64,000 bases of DNA from Mucilaginibacter sp. SMC90 (GCF_022811725.1 NZ_CP094527.1:1550001-1614000); one strand, 5' to 3'; numbered from the stretch's first letter, positions 19,661 to 28,593 are shown. Numbers and translations are program-made. The notes: generated from the sequence alone by a model not told the origin.

Positions 19661-20971
19661 ATGGAAAATACAGATGTAATTATCATAGGAGCGGGAGCGG
19701 CAGGCTTAATGGCGGCACGTACGCTTGCTAAATCGGGTAAAAGTGTTGTTTTGCTTGAGGGGCGTAACCGCCTTGGCGGCCGGATCCATACGCTGGAGCA
19801 TGGCACCTCCCAGCAGCCGGCAGAGCTTGGTGCCGAGTTTATTCATGGCGATTTGCCCATAACTCAAAGTTTGCTTAATGAAGCAGGTATTAAATATATT
19901 CCAGCCTCTGCTTCAATGTGGAAATATGAGGACGGTAGGTTTATAGCCGAAGGTCATGTTATTGAACATTGGGACGAGTTTCTTGAAAGTATCATGCAAC
20001 TGAAGCATGACATGAGCATTGAGGAGTTCATGCAGCAGGAATTTTCGGGCGAACAATATGCCGGGCTCCGCGAGTCGGTACGGGGGTATGTATCGGGCTA
20101 CGATAATGCCGACCCTAAAAAAGCGAGCGCATTTTCTATCCGTAAAGAATGGCAAAATGAGCATGAGGATGCACAATACCGTGTAGAAGGTGGCTATTGC
20201 GAGCTCATCAGCTACCTGGCAAATGAGTTTAAACAGGCAGGCGGGCATATTTATCTAAATGCAATTGCAAAAGATATTGACTGGGGGCAACATCATGTTA
20301 CCGTTAGTACCGATATTGGTATAACCTACCACGCGCGGCAATTGCTGGTTGCCGTGCCGCTTGGCATTTTGCAGGCAGAAGCTGGATTGAAAGCTACTAT
20401 AAGCTTTGATCCGCCGGTTGATTATTATATCAACGCTTTAAAATCACTTGGCTTTGGCGCGGTTATAAAAGTTTTGCTGGAGTTTGATGAAGCATTTTGG
20501 TACAGCGATGAAACGCGGCAAATGACCGGTACCGATTTGGAAGATATGGGCTTTCTGTTTTCGGCGGAAGCCGTACCGGTTTGGTGGACCCAAATGCCTG
20601 TACACCGTCCTTTGCTTACCGGTTGGTTAGGTGGGCCGCCTGCTGCTGCCCGTTTAAATACCAGCGATGAAGAGATGTTGATGCAATCCCTTAACTCTAT
20701 CTCGAATATTTTTAAGATAGACGTTGCTAAGCTTAAGGAGAAACTTCTCACCTGGAACGTCATAAACTGGACAGTCGATCCTTTCTCCCGCGGATCATAC
20801 AGTTATGATACCACGGAAACTGCCGAAGCAAGAAAAATCATAAGTCATCCCATTGGCGATACCATATTTTTTGCCGGCGAATATTTGTACGAAGGCACAG
20901 CCATGGGAACCGTAGAGGCGGCACTCACCAGTGGTTTAAGGGCTGCCGAAATGTTGCTGGATTATAAATAA
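19661..20971 (+). CDS. Flavin monoamine oxidase family protein
   Basis: A 436-residue FAD-dependent amine oxidase-type enzyme. It starts with the dinucleotide-binding fold VIIIGAGAAGLMAARTLA, followed by the EGRNRLGGRIHT motif typical of the monoamine oxidase family. The C-terminal FAGEYLYEGTAMGTVEAALTSGLRAA block binds the flavin. The start is placed at ATG 19661, because the two-codon longer form would use TTG. There is no signal peptide, so it is cytoplasmic. The amine substrate cannot be predicted. It stands alone between the GH2 and amidase genes. Confidence 0.88.
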   Translation: MENTDVIIIGAGAAGLMAARTLAKSGKSVVLLEGRNRLGGRIHTLEHGTSQQPAELGAEFIHGDLPITQSLLNEAGIKYIPASASMWKYEDGRFIAEGHVIEHWDEFLESIMQLKHDMSIEEFMQQEFSGEQYAGLRESVRGYVSGYDNADPKKASAFSIRKEWQNEHEDAQYRVEGGYCELISYLANEFKQAGGHIYLNAIAKDIDWGQHHVTVSTDIGITYHARQLLVAVPLGILQAEAGLKATISFDPPVDYYINALKSLGFGAVIKVLLEFDEAFWYSDETRQMTGTDLEDMGFLFSAEAVPVWWTQMPVHRPLLTGWLGGPPAAARLNTSDEEMLMQSLNSISNIFKIDVAKLKEKLLTWNVINWTVDPFSRGSYSYDTTETAEARKIISHPIGDTIFFAGEYLYEGTAMGTVEAALTSGLRAAEMLLDYK

Positions 20972-21156
20972 AACAGTTAACAGACAAGCCTTTGTTATAG
21001 AAGACAGTACCTGTTTTGCATAGGATAGCATGCTATCTCAGCAAGGCGTTTAAAAATTTGACTGTGTTTATTGTAACATTTAGCTATTCCAGCCCATGGT
21101 AGTTTTAAAGTAGTTAAATATTTTGTTACTTGTAATGCCTTTTATTTTAAACATTT

Positions 21157-22791
21157 ATGCACAGAAGAAATTTTCTCAAAACCGGTTCATTGGCCGGTTT
21201 AACGATATCCACTTTGGTAGCAGCTTCCTGCAACCAGCCATCTGCCGAAAATAAAGCAGATGACATTGCAGCCGCAGAAAATAGTAAGGACGATATATTT
21301 GAATTGGGCGAAATAACGATTACCGATCTGCAGCAAAAAATGCAGAGCAAGCAGTTTACCTCAAGGCTTATTACCGAATTATATTTAAAACGGATAGACC
21401 AGATAGATAAAAAAGGTATTACACTCAACTCGGTTATTGAGCTTAATAAAGATGCCTTGAACATGGCCGACGCCATGGACAGGGAACGCGAAAAAGGTAA
21501 AGTACGGGGTGTGCTGCACGGTATACCTGTGCTGATTAAGGATAACATTAACACCGGCGATAATATGCACACAACTGCCGGTTCATTGGCGTTGGCTGAT
21601 AATTTTGCTAAACAGGATGCCTTTATTGTTCATAAGCTCAGGGAGGCAGGCGCAGTGATATTAGGTAAAACCAATTTGAGCGAGTGGGCAAACTTTCGTT
21701 CTTCACATTCAACAAGCGCATGGAGCAGCAGGGGAGGTCAAACTAAATGCCCTTATGTTTTAGACAGGAACCCCAGCGGTTCAAGCGCAGGCACCGGGAC
21801 GGCTGTAGCTGCTAATCTTTGCGTTATAGGCATCGGTACAGAAACCAATGGCTCTATTGTTTCACCGGCGTCGGTTAACGGATTGGTGGGTATCAAGCCC
21901 ACAGTGGGTTTATGGAGCCGGGCGGGCATAATACCTATTTCTAAAACACAGGATACAGCCGGGCCAATGTCGCGCTCGGTTAAGGATGCTGCCATACTGC
22001 TTGGTGCACTTACTGGTATTGATACGCTTGATTTGGCAACGCTTGGCAGTAAAGGTAACGCAGAGACCGACTATACCAAGTTTTTAGATATTAACGGCTT
22101 GCAAGGCAAGCGCCTTGGGGTTGAAAAATCGGCGTTTAACGATAACCCCGCTGTTGTGACATTGTTGCAGGAGGCTATTAAAACCTTGAAAAGTAAAGGG
22201 GCCGAAGTGGTGGAGATAGAACTGAACAAGCAGTTAAAGACAATTAATAACAGTGAATTTACGGTATTGCTTTATGAATTTAAGGACGGCCTTAACCAAT
22301 ATTTTAGTAACGCCAACAGCAAAATTAAAACACTGGCCGATGTAATAGTGTACAACAAGCAGAACGAAGCTAAAGCTATGCCTTTTTTTAAACAGGAGAT
22401 CCTGGAGCAGGCACAGGGCAAAGGTGACTTAAAGAGTAAGGAATATCTTGACGCGGTTAAACAAACAAATGATGGAACCCGTAAAGTTATTGATGATATA
22501 CTGACCAAAAATAAACTTGACGCCATTATAGGTACCACCAATGGCCCTGCAGTATGTATTGATCTGGTAAATGGTGATTATGATAACGGTTTCAGCTTTT
22601 CGGGACCGGCTGCTATGGCCGGGTATCCGCATATCACAGTGCCTATGGGGTTGGCACATGGTTTACCGATTGGGTTATCTTTTTTTAGTACAGCTTACAA
22701 AGAAGGTGAGATCATAAAATTAGGATATGCCTACGAGCAGGCATCTAAAAAGCGGGTAGCGCCAATGTTTAAGCCCGATTTGTTTGCTTAA
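21157..22791 (+). CDS. Amidase signature family enzyme, Tat-exported lipoprotein
   Basis: A 544-residue amidase. The N-terminus MHRRNFLKTG with a hydrophobic stretch and AASC looks like a twin-arginine lipoprotein signal. The Ser-cisSer-Lys triad is visible: Lys128 in LIKDNI, Ser209 in NPSGSSAGTG, and Ser233 in ETNGSIVSPAS. Related enzymes hydrolyse aliphatic or aryl amides and include the peptide amidases; the substrate here is unknown. The helix-turn-helix gene downstream starts 10 bases after the stop codon, so the two may be co-transcribed. Confidence 0.9.
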   Translation: MHRRNFLKTGSLAGLTISTLVAASCNQPSAENKADDIAAAENSKDDIFELGEITITDLQQKMQSKQFTSRLITELYLKRIDQIDKKGITLNSVIELNKDALNMADAMDREREKGKVRGVLHGIPVLIKDNINTGDNMHTTAGSLALADNFAKQDAFIVHKLREAGAVILGKTNLSEWANFRSSHSTSAWSSRGGQTKCPYVLDRNPSGSSAGTGTAVAANLCVIGIGTETNGSIVSPASVNGLVGIKPTVGLWSRAGIIPISKTQDTAGPMSRSVKDAAILLGALTGIDTLDLATLGSKGNAETDYTKFLDINGLQGKRLGVEKSAFNDNPAVVTLLQEAIKTLKSKGAEVVEIELNKQLKTINNSEFTVLLYEFKDGLNQYFSNANSKIKTLADVIVYNKQNEAKAMPFFKQEILEQAQGKGDLKSKEYLDAVKQTNDGTRKVIDDILTKNKLDAIIGTTNGPAVCIDLVNGDYDNGFSFSGPAAMAGYPHITVPMGLAHGLPIGLSFFSTAYKEGEIIKLGYAYEQASKKRVAPMFKPDLFA

Positions 22792-22800
22792 TTTTGTATA

Positions 22801-23202
22801 ATGGATACAACCCTCACTGTTCCGAAGAAAATACTGGCCCGGCAGCATGAAATTACTGCCGACTATTTAAAGGCCATTGATAAGCATCTTGACGATGTGC
22901 TGAACAACAGGGTATTGGATATGTATGAGATCCGTGACTTTGCCGACGAAATGCATATCCATCCTACACATTTAAGTAACACCATTAAACTTACTACCGG
23001 CAAACATCCATGTTTCTTTTTTGAAGAAAAAATAATGGAAATTGCAAAAACGATGTTGGAGCAAAACAAGGCAAGCGTAGCCGAAATAGCTGGCAGGCTT
23101 ACATTTGATCCATCAAATTTTACCAAGTTTTTTAAACGTTTTGAAGGGCAAACACCAAAGCAATATCGCGAGCAATGGCTAATCAGGAAACATGATTTGT
23201 AG
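22801..23202 (+). CDS. Small AraC-type helix-turn-helix regulator
   Basis: A 133-residue protein consisting almost entirely of an AraC/XylS DNA-binding domain: IRDFADEMHIHPTHLSNTIK is the first helix-turn-helix and VAEIAGRLTFDPSNFTKFFK the second, ending with GQTPKQYRE. It has no ligand-binding domain, so it is shorter than typical family members and may respond through a partner. A perfect TAATTTTG -7-type box (22789-22796) overlaps the end of the amidase gene just before its ATG, so it could also have its own near-leaderless promoter. Confidence 0.87.
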   Translation: MDTTLTVPKKILARQHEITADYLKAIDKHLDDVLNNRVLDMYEIRDFADEMHIHPTHLSNTIKLTTGKHPCFFFEEKIMEIAKTMLEQNKASVAEIAGRLTFDPSNFTKFFKRFEGQTPKQYREQWLIRKHDL

Positions 23203-23229
23203 GTTTTGGAAATAGGCAATCGGAAAGTT

Positions 23230-23273
23230 ATGTCATGCGAAGATCAGCATTAGTAAGCGCCTTGAAATGACAT
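23230..23273. repeat. Degenerate REP-like hairpin between convergent genes
   Basis: ATGTCAT and ATGACAT bound a 30-base interior and match the ends of the larger palindromic elements elsewhere in the window. It lies between convergent stop codons. Confidence 0.4.
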
Positions 23274-23281
23274 GGTAATCT

Positions 23282-23836
23282 CTACAATAACCCCTTTATC
23301 ACCGGCCAAACATTATCGGCCATGATCTTATAACCATTGGCATTGGGGTGGAGCCTGTCGGGCAGGTTAAGATGGGCTACACCGGCAACATCCTGTAAAT
23401 AAAAAGGCACAAACGCGGTATTATTGGTTTCGGCAAGCTTGCGGAAGATAGCTTTAAACTGTGCTGCAAATACGCCGGGGATAAAAGCAGGGATCTCCAT
23501 TCCCATTAAAGCAATTTTAACATCGGGATGCCTTTGTTTAACCCTGTCAATTATAGTTTGTAAGTTATTGGAAGTGGTTTGCGGAGAAATGCCTCTGATG
23601 ATGTCATTGATGCCCAGCTCCAGTATAAATATAGCTATTGGCCTATTGATCCAATAATCTAACCGGTAAATGCCGCCAGAAGTGGTATCGCCGCTAAGGC
23701 CGCCGTTAATAACATGGTAGGCTAAGTTTGCAGTATTTACCTTTTGTTGTATTAATGCCGGTAATGATTCTGTTTTAGCATCTGCAAGGCCATAACCAGC
23801 TGTAAGGCTGTCGCCAAAAAATAATATGTTTTGCAT
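23282..23836 (-). CDS. SGNH/GDSL hydrolase, TesA-like arylesterase/lysophospholipase
   Basis: A 184-residue esterase. Block I is FFGDSLTAGYGL with the catalytic Ser, block II is GGLSGDTTSGG, block III is LELGINDIIRG and block V is DRLHPNANGY with the catalytic Asp and His. Length and motif spacing match the TesA/arylesterase branch. No signal peptide is present in this start, so it should act in the cytoplasm, unlike E. coli TesA. The small membrane-associated protein gene lies upstream on the same strand (20-base gap), so the two are probably co-transcribed. Confidence 0.9.
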   Translation of the reverse strand: MQNILFFGDSLTAGYGLADAKTESLPALIQQKVNTANLAYHVINGGLSGDTTSGGIYRLDYWINRPIAIFILELGINDIIRGISPQTTSNNLQTIIDRVKQRHPDVKIALMGMEIPAFIPGVFAAQFKAIFRKLAETNNTAFVPFYLQDVAGVAHLNLPDRLHPNANGYKIMADNVWPVIKGLL

Positions 23837-23856
23837 AAAATGAAAGGCAGGGTTTA

Positions 23857-24066
23857 TTAACGCCTGCTGTTATCCCTGAAATTTTGGGTACGCACGGCAA
23901 TTTGTTCTAAAGTAAGTTCGCCGTATTTTTTTGCACGATCTGCCCATTCAGGGGCATTGTCAACCAGGTTATCTATAATTGATTTACCGTCGGGTCCTTT
24001 TTTGGTTACGTAATTTATTCCGTAAGCAACTGCAGCACCTATAGCAAGAGTTTTGATAAAGCCCAT
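23857..24066 (-). CDS. Small conserved hypothetical protein with hydrophobic N-terminus
   Basis: A 69-residue protein of unknown function. It begins with a glycine/alanine-rich hydrophobic stretch (MGFIKTLAIGAAVAYGINYV) that may insert in or lie on the membrane, followed by a charged helical tail. It vaguely resembles YtxH-type small proteins but shows no diagnostic motif. It is 20 bases upstream of the esterase gene. Confidence 0.65.
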   Translation of the reverse strand: MGFIKTLAIGAAVAYGINYVTKKGPDGKSIIDNLVDNAPEWADRAKKYGELTLEQIAVRTQNFRDNSRR

Positions 24067-24134
24067 AATTTAGTTTCTTTTAAAATATAAGACAATGATA
24101 ATGCCAGTTTGTTACCCCGTTTACTAAAAGCTTC

Positions 24135-24142
24135 TATATTTG
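24135..24142 (+). promoter_or_regulatory. Bacteroidota -7 box for the DUF218 gene
   Basis: TATATTTG matches the TAnnTTTG consensus exactly, 27 bases before the ATG at 24169. A TTTG at 24108-24111 is the only -33 candidate and is spaced rather far (23 bases). The position argues against the longer TTG start at 24109. Confidence 0.5.
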
Positions 24143-24168
24143 AAGTACTTAAACACTATAACCACAAT

Positions 24169-24918
24169 ATGTTTTTTATATTTTCAAAAGTGCTTTCGTT
24201 TTTAATGAACCTGCTTTTATGGGTATTTGCATTTTTAATGATTGCCCTTTTTTCAAAGAACGTAAAACGTAAACGGAAATTTTTGCTCATCAGTATTATT
24301 ATTCTTTATGTTTTCTCCAATTCGTTATTGCTCAATTTTGTTAGCTGGTGCTGGGATATCAGGGAAAGCAACATGCCGGCCGGCAAAAAATATACTTGTG
24401 CTATAGTACTGGGCGGTTTTAGTTCGGAAGACGGTAAAGGAGGGGGCTTTTTTGATGCTGCTGCCGACAGGTTTATACAGGGTGTACGCTTACAAAAAAC
24501 CGGGCAGGTTAAATACCTGCTGATGACAGGAGGAAATGGCCATTTAACACCTACATCATTCAGGGAGGCTGATTGGGTAAAGGGGCAGCTCCGGGAAATG
24601 CAGGTTCCGGATAGTTGTGTAATAACTGAACCTAAATCGCGCAACACTATTGAAAATGCTGCTTTTTCAAAACAGTTGTTATCGCAGCACAAACTTAAAG
24701 GGCCTTATCTGTTGGTTACCTCGGCATTTCACATGCGTCGTTCTCTAATGATATTTAAAAGGCAGGGGATTGATGTGGTGGCATATCCCTGTAATTTTTA
24801 TAGCCGCAGATTTTCAGTTGCTGCCGGCGATTTACTTCCCGATGCGGGTGCCCTGGCGGGCTGGGGGACCTATATAAAAGAGGCAATAGGGTATGTAGTA
24901 ACCGTCTGGTTTAAATGA
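24169..24918 (+). CDS. YdcF/DUF218 family membrane protein
   Basis: A 249-residue protein with two N-terminal hydrophobic segments followed by a DUF218 domain. The latter carries the family blocks CAIVLGGF, DAAADRFIQG, LLMTGGNG, EPKSRNTIENA and LVTSAFHMRRS. The related E. coli proteins SanA, ElyC and YdcF affect envelope integrity, and the SAM- or polyprenol-binding role of the domain is not settled. The ATG at 24169 is chosen over a TTG start 60 bases upstream because a promoter box lies between them. Its stop codon directly abuts that of the convergent gene. Confidence 0.85.
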   Translation: MFFIFSKVLSFLMNLLLWVFAFLMIALFSKNVKRKRKFLLISIIILYVFSNSLLLNFVSWCWDIRESNMPAGKKYTCAIVLGGFSSEDGKGGGFFDAAADRFIQGVRLQKTGQVKYLLMTGGNGHLTPTSFREADWVKGQLREMQVPDSCVITEPKSRNTIENAAFSKQLLSQHKLKGPYLLVTSAFHMRRSLMIFKRQGIDVVAYPCNFYSRRFSVAAGDLLPDAGALAGWGTYIKEAIGYVVTVWFK

Positions 24919-25146
24919 TCAGCCCTGTTTCAGGCGTTTCGTATTAGGAGTGATATCAGGGTCCCGTTGGTTATGCTCGTTCCAGTTAGCGATGTCAACC
25001 AGTCCGGGTGGGGTTTGATAATGGTCGGTGCTGGCACCGCATCTTACTATAAATTTACCTTTGGCCTGCGCAATAACTGGCTTGCTGCCGCAAATAACGC
25101 AAGGCTCGCAAAAAATAGCCACCTGGATTTTAATTGGTTTGCTCAT
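24919..25146 (-). CDS. Small putative zinc-ribbon protein, Lar-like
   Basis: A 75-residue protein with CEPCVICGSKP and a later RCGAS Cys, then a conserved-looking IANWNEHN segment. The arrangement resembles the short zinc-binding fold of Lar-type restriction alleviation proteins (CPFCG ... C ... A..WN), but the match is by eye only and the second Cys pair is incomplete. Function is therefore unassigned. It converges on the DUF218 gene with zero bases between stop codons, and a perfect 20-base palindrome lies 38 bases upstream of its start. Confidence 0.6.
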   Translation of the reverse strand: MSKPIKIQVAIFCEPCVICGSKPVIAQAKGKFIVRCGASTDHYQTPPGLVDIANWNEHNQRDPDITPNTKRLKQG

Positions 25147-25183
25147 AATAAAAACTAAGGTGCTATCAATCGGTTAAAATTTC

Positions 25184-25203
25184 AATACCAAGTACTTGGT
25201 ATT
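25184..25203. promoter_or_regulatory. Perfect 20-base palindrome, candidate operator
   Basis: AATACCAAGTACTTGGTATT reads identically on both strands, with no loop. It lies between the stop of the nucleoside hydrolase gene and the start of the small zinc-ribbon gene, at an operator-like distance from the latter. Confidence 0.5.
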
Positions 25204-25213
25204 TTTGAGATAA

Positions 25214-26218
25214 TTACCGCTTCGGTTTTTTGATCGGCTGATGCATCATAAGTTGTTCAATATCTTTTGCAATAGCTGCCGGTTCCATAGCCAGCTGCAG
25301 ATATAAAAATCGTTCGCCCGGTATTATCACATTGGTGCCGTCATCCTTTATTTCCATATCAAGTTTGCGATAGGTAAAATAGGGTTTAGCCCCCCTTATG
25401 GCTGTTAACACGGCTGTTTCGTCCCAGCTATTGCGGCCAACAGTATTTTTGTCTTTTTCCAGCGCAACTTGAAACGCATCTTTTATCGGGCTGTTTTGTA
25501 TCGGGTAATTATTGACCAGCCGGATGCCGGTCAATATCTTTTCACCTATTTCAAAGCCGCTTAAGGTAATAGGTGTAGGCCAATTTTTAAATACTTCCTG
25601 TGCCGAAGCTGCGTCTACATTTACATTATATTCGCTAAATGTTTTACCATCGGTGCCTATGCCCGTAGCCATAGATACCAGTTTTTTAACTTTCTGTTTC
25701 ACCAATTGCTCTCCCGTCAATGAGCTGTATTTATCAGCTCCGGACCGCAGCAAATCGGCAAGGTTGGTAAAAAAACCAACAGAAATAATGGTTACACTAC
25801 CATCAGTTTGGGTTGCCAGGACTTTGCGGTAAAGTGACACCGCTTCAACTGCCTGGCTGTTTGATTTTATGTTGTGCGGATATCCGGCAATAATAGCTTG
25901 TGCCCATTGCTGCGGGCAGTCTTTATTAGGTTTGCTCTTTTTTAAAATTCCTATCGGAATTTCGGGCCTGCCAAAATATGTATTGATTACACTGATAGTT
26001 GGTGCAGTAGTTTCAAAGGCATTGCATGATATGGTTGCCAGTATTTTAGCTTCGCCCTTATCTGCAAATGTATGTAATAGCGCCATGGCACCAACGTCAT
26101 CATAATCGCCGGCGATATCCGTATCAAAAATAACGGGCACAGGGTTGCGCTTTTGAGCTTTGCAAAAGCTTATTGCAAAAAGCAATAGCAGAATAAGTGA
26201 TGCTGATTTAAGGTTCAT
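25214..26218 (-). CDS. Inosine-uridine preferring nucleoside hydrolase family protein, exported
   Basis: A 334-residue enzyme predicted to cleave the N-glycosidic bond of nucleosides. The N-terminal calcium-binding signature VIFDTDIAGDYDDVGAMALL is intact. The rest, including the ATGIGTDG and GFEIGEKI segments, fits the family. The start is placed at ATG 26218 (MNLKSAS), which gives a standard signal peptide ending in FCKAQ; ten further upstream codons would weaken it. Export suggests scavenging of external or periplasmic nucleosides. It stands alone on the minus strand. Confidence 0.88.
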   Translation of the reverse strand: MNLKSASLILLLLFAISFCKAQKRNPVPVIFDTDIAGDYDDVGAMALLHTFADKGEAKILATISCNAFETTAPTISVINTYFGRPEIPIGILKKSKPNKDCPQQWAQAIIAGYPHNIKSNSQAVEAVSLYRKVLATQTDGSVTIISVGFFTNLADLLRSGADKYSSLTGEQLVKQKVKKLVSMATGIGTDGKTFSEYNVNVDAASAQEVFKNWPTPITLSGFEIGEKILTGIRLVNNYPIQNSPIKDAFQVALEKDKNTVGRNSWDETAVLTAIRGAKPYFTYRKLDMEIKDDGTNVIIPGERFLYLQLAMEPAAIAKDIEQLMMHQPIKKPKR

Positions 26219-26355
26219 ATTGTTCAATAAGTAATTGGTAGAAGGCAAAAAAGAATGCGATTAATAAATATCTGTTTATTAATGAGCTGCTAATAAATCT
26301 CGCATTATTTAATTACTTTGGCAAGTATTAATTTATAACGAGTTACGCTAATCAA

Positions 26356-27093
26356 ATGACTTATTGCCTGGGAATTAAAGTTAAAGAAGGCTTATTGGCC
26401 ATTGCCGATACCCGCATAACTTCGGGAACTGATACCACTGTAAAAAAGAAGATCACGATAGAGCAAAAAGATCAATTTTCACTATTTATCATGACCAGCG
26501 GGCTGCGTTCGGTACGTGATAAGGCAGTGATCTACTTTAACGAGTTACTGGAAACTGCCGAATTCAATAAAATGTACAAAGCCGTAAATGCTTTCGGCGA
26601 ACAGGTTAAGCGTGCTGCCCAGGAAGATAAGGAATCACTTGATGCTGCCGGTTTAAGGTTCGACCTCAATACCATTATAGGCGGCCAGTTGCGGGATGAT
26701 GATGAACATAAGCTTTTTCTGCTTTATCCCGAAGGAAACTGGGTAGAATTGGGGCAGGGGGCGCCTTACGTGGTTATAGGTAATTCGGGGCACGGTAAGG
26801 CTATCTTGAACCGTATCCTGGATGAGGATTCAAGTTTGAAATTAGCTTTAAAAACGGGTTTTCTTTCCTTTGATTCAACAAGGGTGAGCTCAAATAATGT
26901 AGATTTTCCGATAGATGTTGCGGTTTATAAAAGAGACAGTTTTAATATTGTTGAGCAACGTTATAACAAGCAGGACCTGGAGCATATCTCAACCCAGTGG
27001 GCCGAAGAATTGAAACTTGCACTCCACCATATTTCGGAAGACTGGATGGATACCACGTTTAACAAATTAGAAGAAATAAAAACAGGAAGCTGA
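26356..27093 (+). CDS. Proteasome-type protease, Ntn-hydrolase family
   Basis: A 245-residue Ntn hydrolase of the predicted proteasome-type protease family (COG3484-like). The protein begins Met-Thr-Tyr-Cys, so removal of the initiator Met would expose Thr2 as the N-terminal nucleophile. The ADTRITSGTDT segment is typical, as is GNSGHGKAIL. The next gene, a transglutaminase, starts 4 bases after its stop, so they form one operon. This pair recurs in bacteria with cyanophycin-like or peptide-modification gene clusters, but no ATP-grasp or alpha-E partner is seen here. Its target is unknown. Confidence 0.88.
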   Translation: MTYCLGIKVKEGLLAIADTRITSGTDTTVKKKITIEQKDQFSLFIMTSGLRSVRDKAVIYFNELLETAEFNKMYKAVNAFGEQVKRAAQEDKESLDAAGLRFDLNTIIGGQLRDDDEHKLFLLYPEGNWVELGQGAPYVVIGNSGHGKAILNRILDEDSSLKLALKTGFLSFDSTRVSSNNVDFPIDVAVYKRDSFNIVEQRYNKQDLEHISTQWAEELKLALHHISEDWMDTTFNKLEEIKTGS

Positions 27094-27097
27094 TAAC

Positions 27098-27946
27098 ATG
27101 AAATTTGATGTGTTTTCGCAGATGGAATATGTGGTGCGGTCGCCCGGCACATTGATTTTAAATATACATGCTTTACGTAGCCCTAATCAAACGGTAATAA
27201 GCGAGGAATTTAGTTTAGAACCCTACATTAAGTTTGAAGAACTGCAAACCCTGCAGGGCGAAAACCGTTTGATACGCTTTGATGTAAATGCCGATACGCC
27301 CAACGTTAAGGTTACTTACAAAGCAACAATCGACAATTGTTATGAAATAGCCGATTTCAGCGAGTTGCAGGAAACGCACGTTTCTGAACTGCCGTCGGCG
27401 GTGCTACCATATCTGAACCCAAGCCGCTATTGTCAGTCGGACAAATTATACCGGCTTGCACATAACATGTTTGGGCATATTACCAACCCTTTTGAACAGG
27501 TGGTTGAATTAACCAATTGGATCCATAAAAATGTTCAATATTTAAGCGGCTCAACTAATTCGCAAACATCAGCTTTTGATACGGTGACAGAGCAGGCAGG
27601 TGTTTGCCGGGATTTTGCGCACTTAGGCATTGCCCTTTGCAGGGCTTTGACTATCCCGGCCCGTTATTTTACAGGCTATGCCTATCATCTTAAACCTGCC
27701 GATTTTCATGCATGCTTTGAGGCCTGCCTTGGCGGCAAATGGGTTTTGTTTGACGCCACCCGGTTAGTGCCGTTAAATGGCCTTATCAAAATTGCTACGG
27801 GTCATGATGCTGCCGACTCGGCCATAGCTAATATTTTTGGTGATGTTACCTTCACAACCATGCTGGTAAGCTGCGAACTTGCCGAAGATAGCTTTGAGCC
27901 ATTTTATTATGGTGATGGTGAATTTAAGGGACTATCCTATTTATAG
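27098..27946 (+). CDS. Transglutaminase-like protease family protein
   Basis: A 282-residue cytoplasmic protein. An N-terminal beta-rich domain of the bacterial transglutaminase N-terminal type (about 1-100) precedes the transglutaminase core with the triad Cys170 (AGVCRDFAHL), His204 (FHACFEA) and Asp219 (LFDATR). Such proteins may act as peptidases or amide-forming enzymes. The gene is 4 bases after the proteasome-type protease, which points to a shared peptide substrate. It converges with the TMEM220-type gene, with a small hairpin-rich gap of 76 bases. Confidence 0.9.
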   Translation: MKFDVFSQMEYVVRSPGTLILNIHALRSPNQTVISEEFSLEPYIKFEELQTLQGENRLIRFDVNADTPNVKVTYKATIDNCYEIADFSELQETHVSELPSAVLPYLNPSRYCQSDKLYRLAHNMFGHITNPFEQVVELTNWIHKNVQYLSGSTNSQTSAFDTVTEQAGVCRDFAHLGIALCRALTIPARYFTGYAYHLKPADFHACFEACLGGKWVLFDATRLVPLNGLIKIATGHDAADSAIANIFGDVTFTTMLVSCELAEDSFEPFYYGDGEFKGLSYL

Positions 27947-28022
27947 GCAATCTTAACCCTAAACCTCCGCTTCGAGAAAGGCTTTAAAAAATCTCTCCTA
28001 ACGGGAGATTAGAGAGGCTTGT

Positions 28023-28424
28023 TTACTTTTTTCCCTTTTTAACCGGTATCTTTTTACCCTGCTTTACCCCATAAACCCAGTTTGCCGCCAATACAGCTAC
28101 ACAAATTAACAGCCCGAAAAATTCACGTACTTCTTCAACCCAGGGCTTCTCGGCTTTCATTGTTTCAACAAGGCTTTCGGCATGGTGGTATTCAAACCAA
28201 TCTATTAAACCATTATTGTCAAATACTTTATAGATGGCATAACCAGTAAAAATGACAATGCCCGCTGCATAACCAACCGTGTAAAATTCCTTTTTAACCG
28301 CCAGGTAGCAAAACCAAGCACAATACAGGTAAATAGGCATCCAGAGGTACGGGTCCGGATCATTATATTGTAACCCCGCAAAAATGATAAAAAGTATAAC
28401 CCATACAATGTTGAAGATCTTCAT
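28023..28424 (-). CDS. TMEM220-family small membrane protein
   Basis: A 133-residue integral membrane protein with about four hydrophobic helices. The N-terminal block FAGLQYNDPDPYLWMPIYLY is characteristic of the transmembrane 220 family. Function is unknown. It lies downstream, on the same strand, of the SAM riboswitch and tRNA-like gene, but 182 bases and a U-run separate them, so it is probably not part of that transcript. Confidence 0.85.
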   Translation of the reverse strand: MKIFNIVWVILFIIFAGLQYNDPDPYLWMPIYLYCAWFCYLAVKKEFYTVGYAAGIVIFTGYAIYKVFDNNGLIDWFEYHHAESLVETMKAEKPWVEEVREFFGLLICVAVLAANWVYGVKQGKKIPVKKGKK

Positions 28425-28585
28425 AACTTAAAAGCAATTGCAATAATTTACACTGGTTTTGGTGCTTAATATACAGGCTAAGCAATGCTAAATATAGGGA
28501 TTTAGTTTACACTTTTTAAAGCGCGAAAAATAGTTTTTGCACGGCTTGATCGCAGCAAAAAACAGGCTCAGGAAATGTGTGACAG

Positions 28586-28593
28586 AAAAAAAA
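28586..28593 (-). terminator. U-run ending the riboswitch-tRNA unit
   Basis: Eight consecutive T residues on the minus strand lie 13-20 bases after the tRNA-like gene. No strong separate stem precedes them, so termination here would depend on the tRNA fold or a weak hairpin. Confidence 0.4.

Noticed and set aside
21024..21037. 14-base palindrome GATAGCATGCTATC between the amine oxidase and amidase genes
   Set aside because: Short, single copy and not placed at a promoter box; could be chance.
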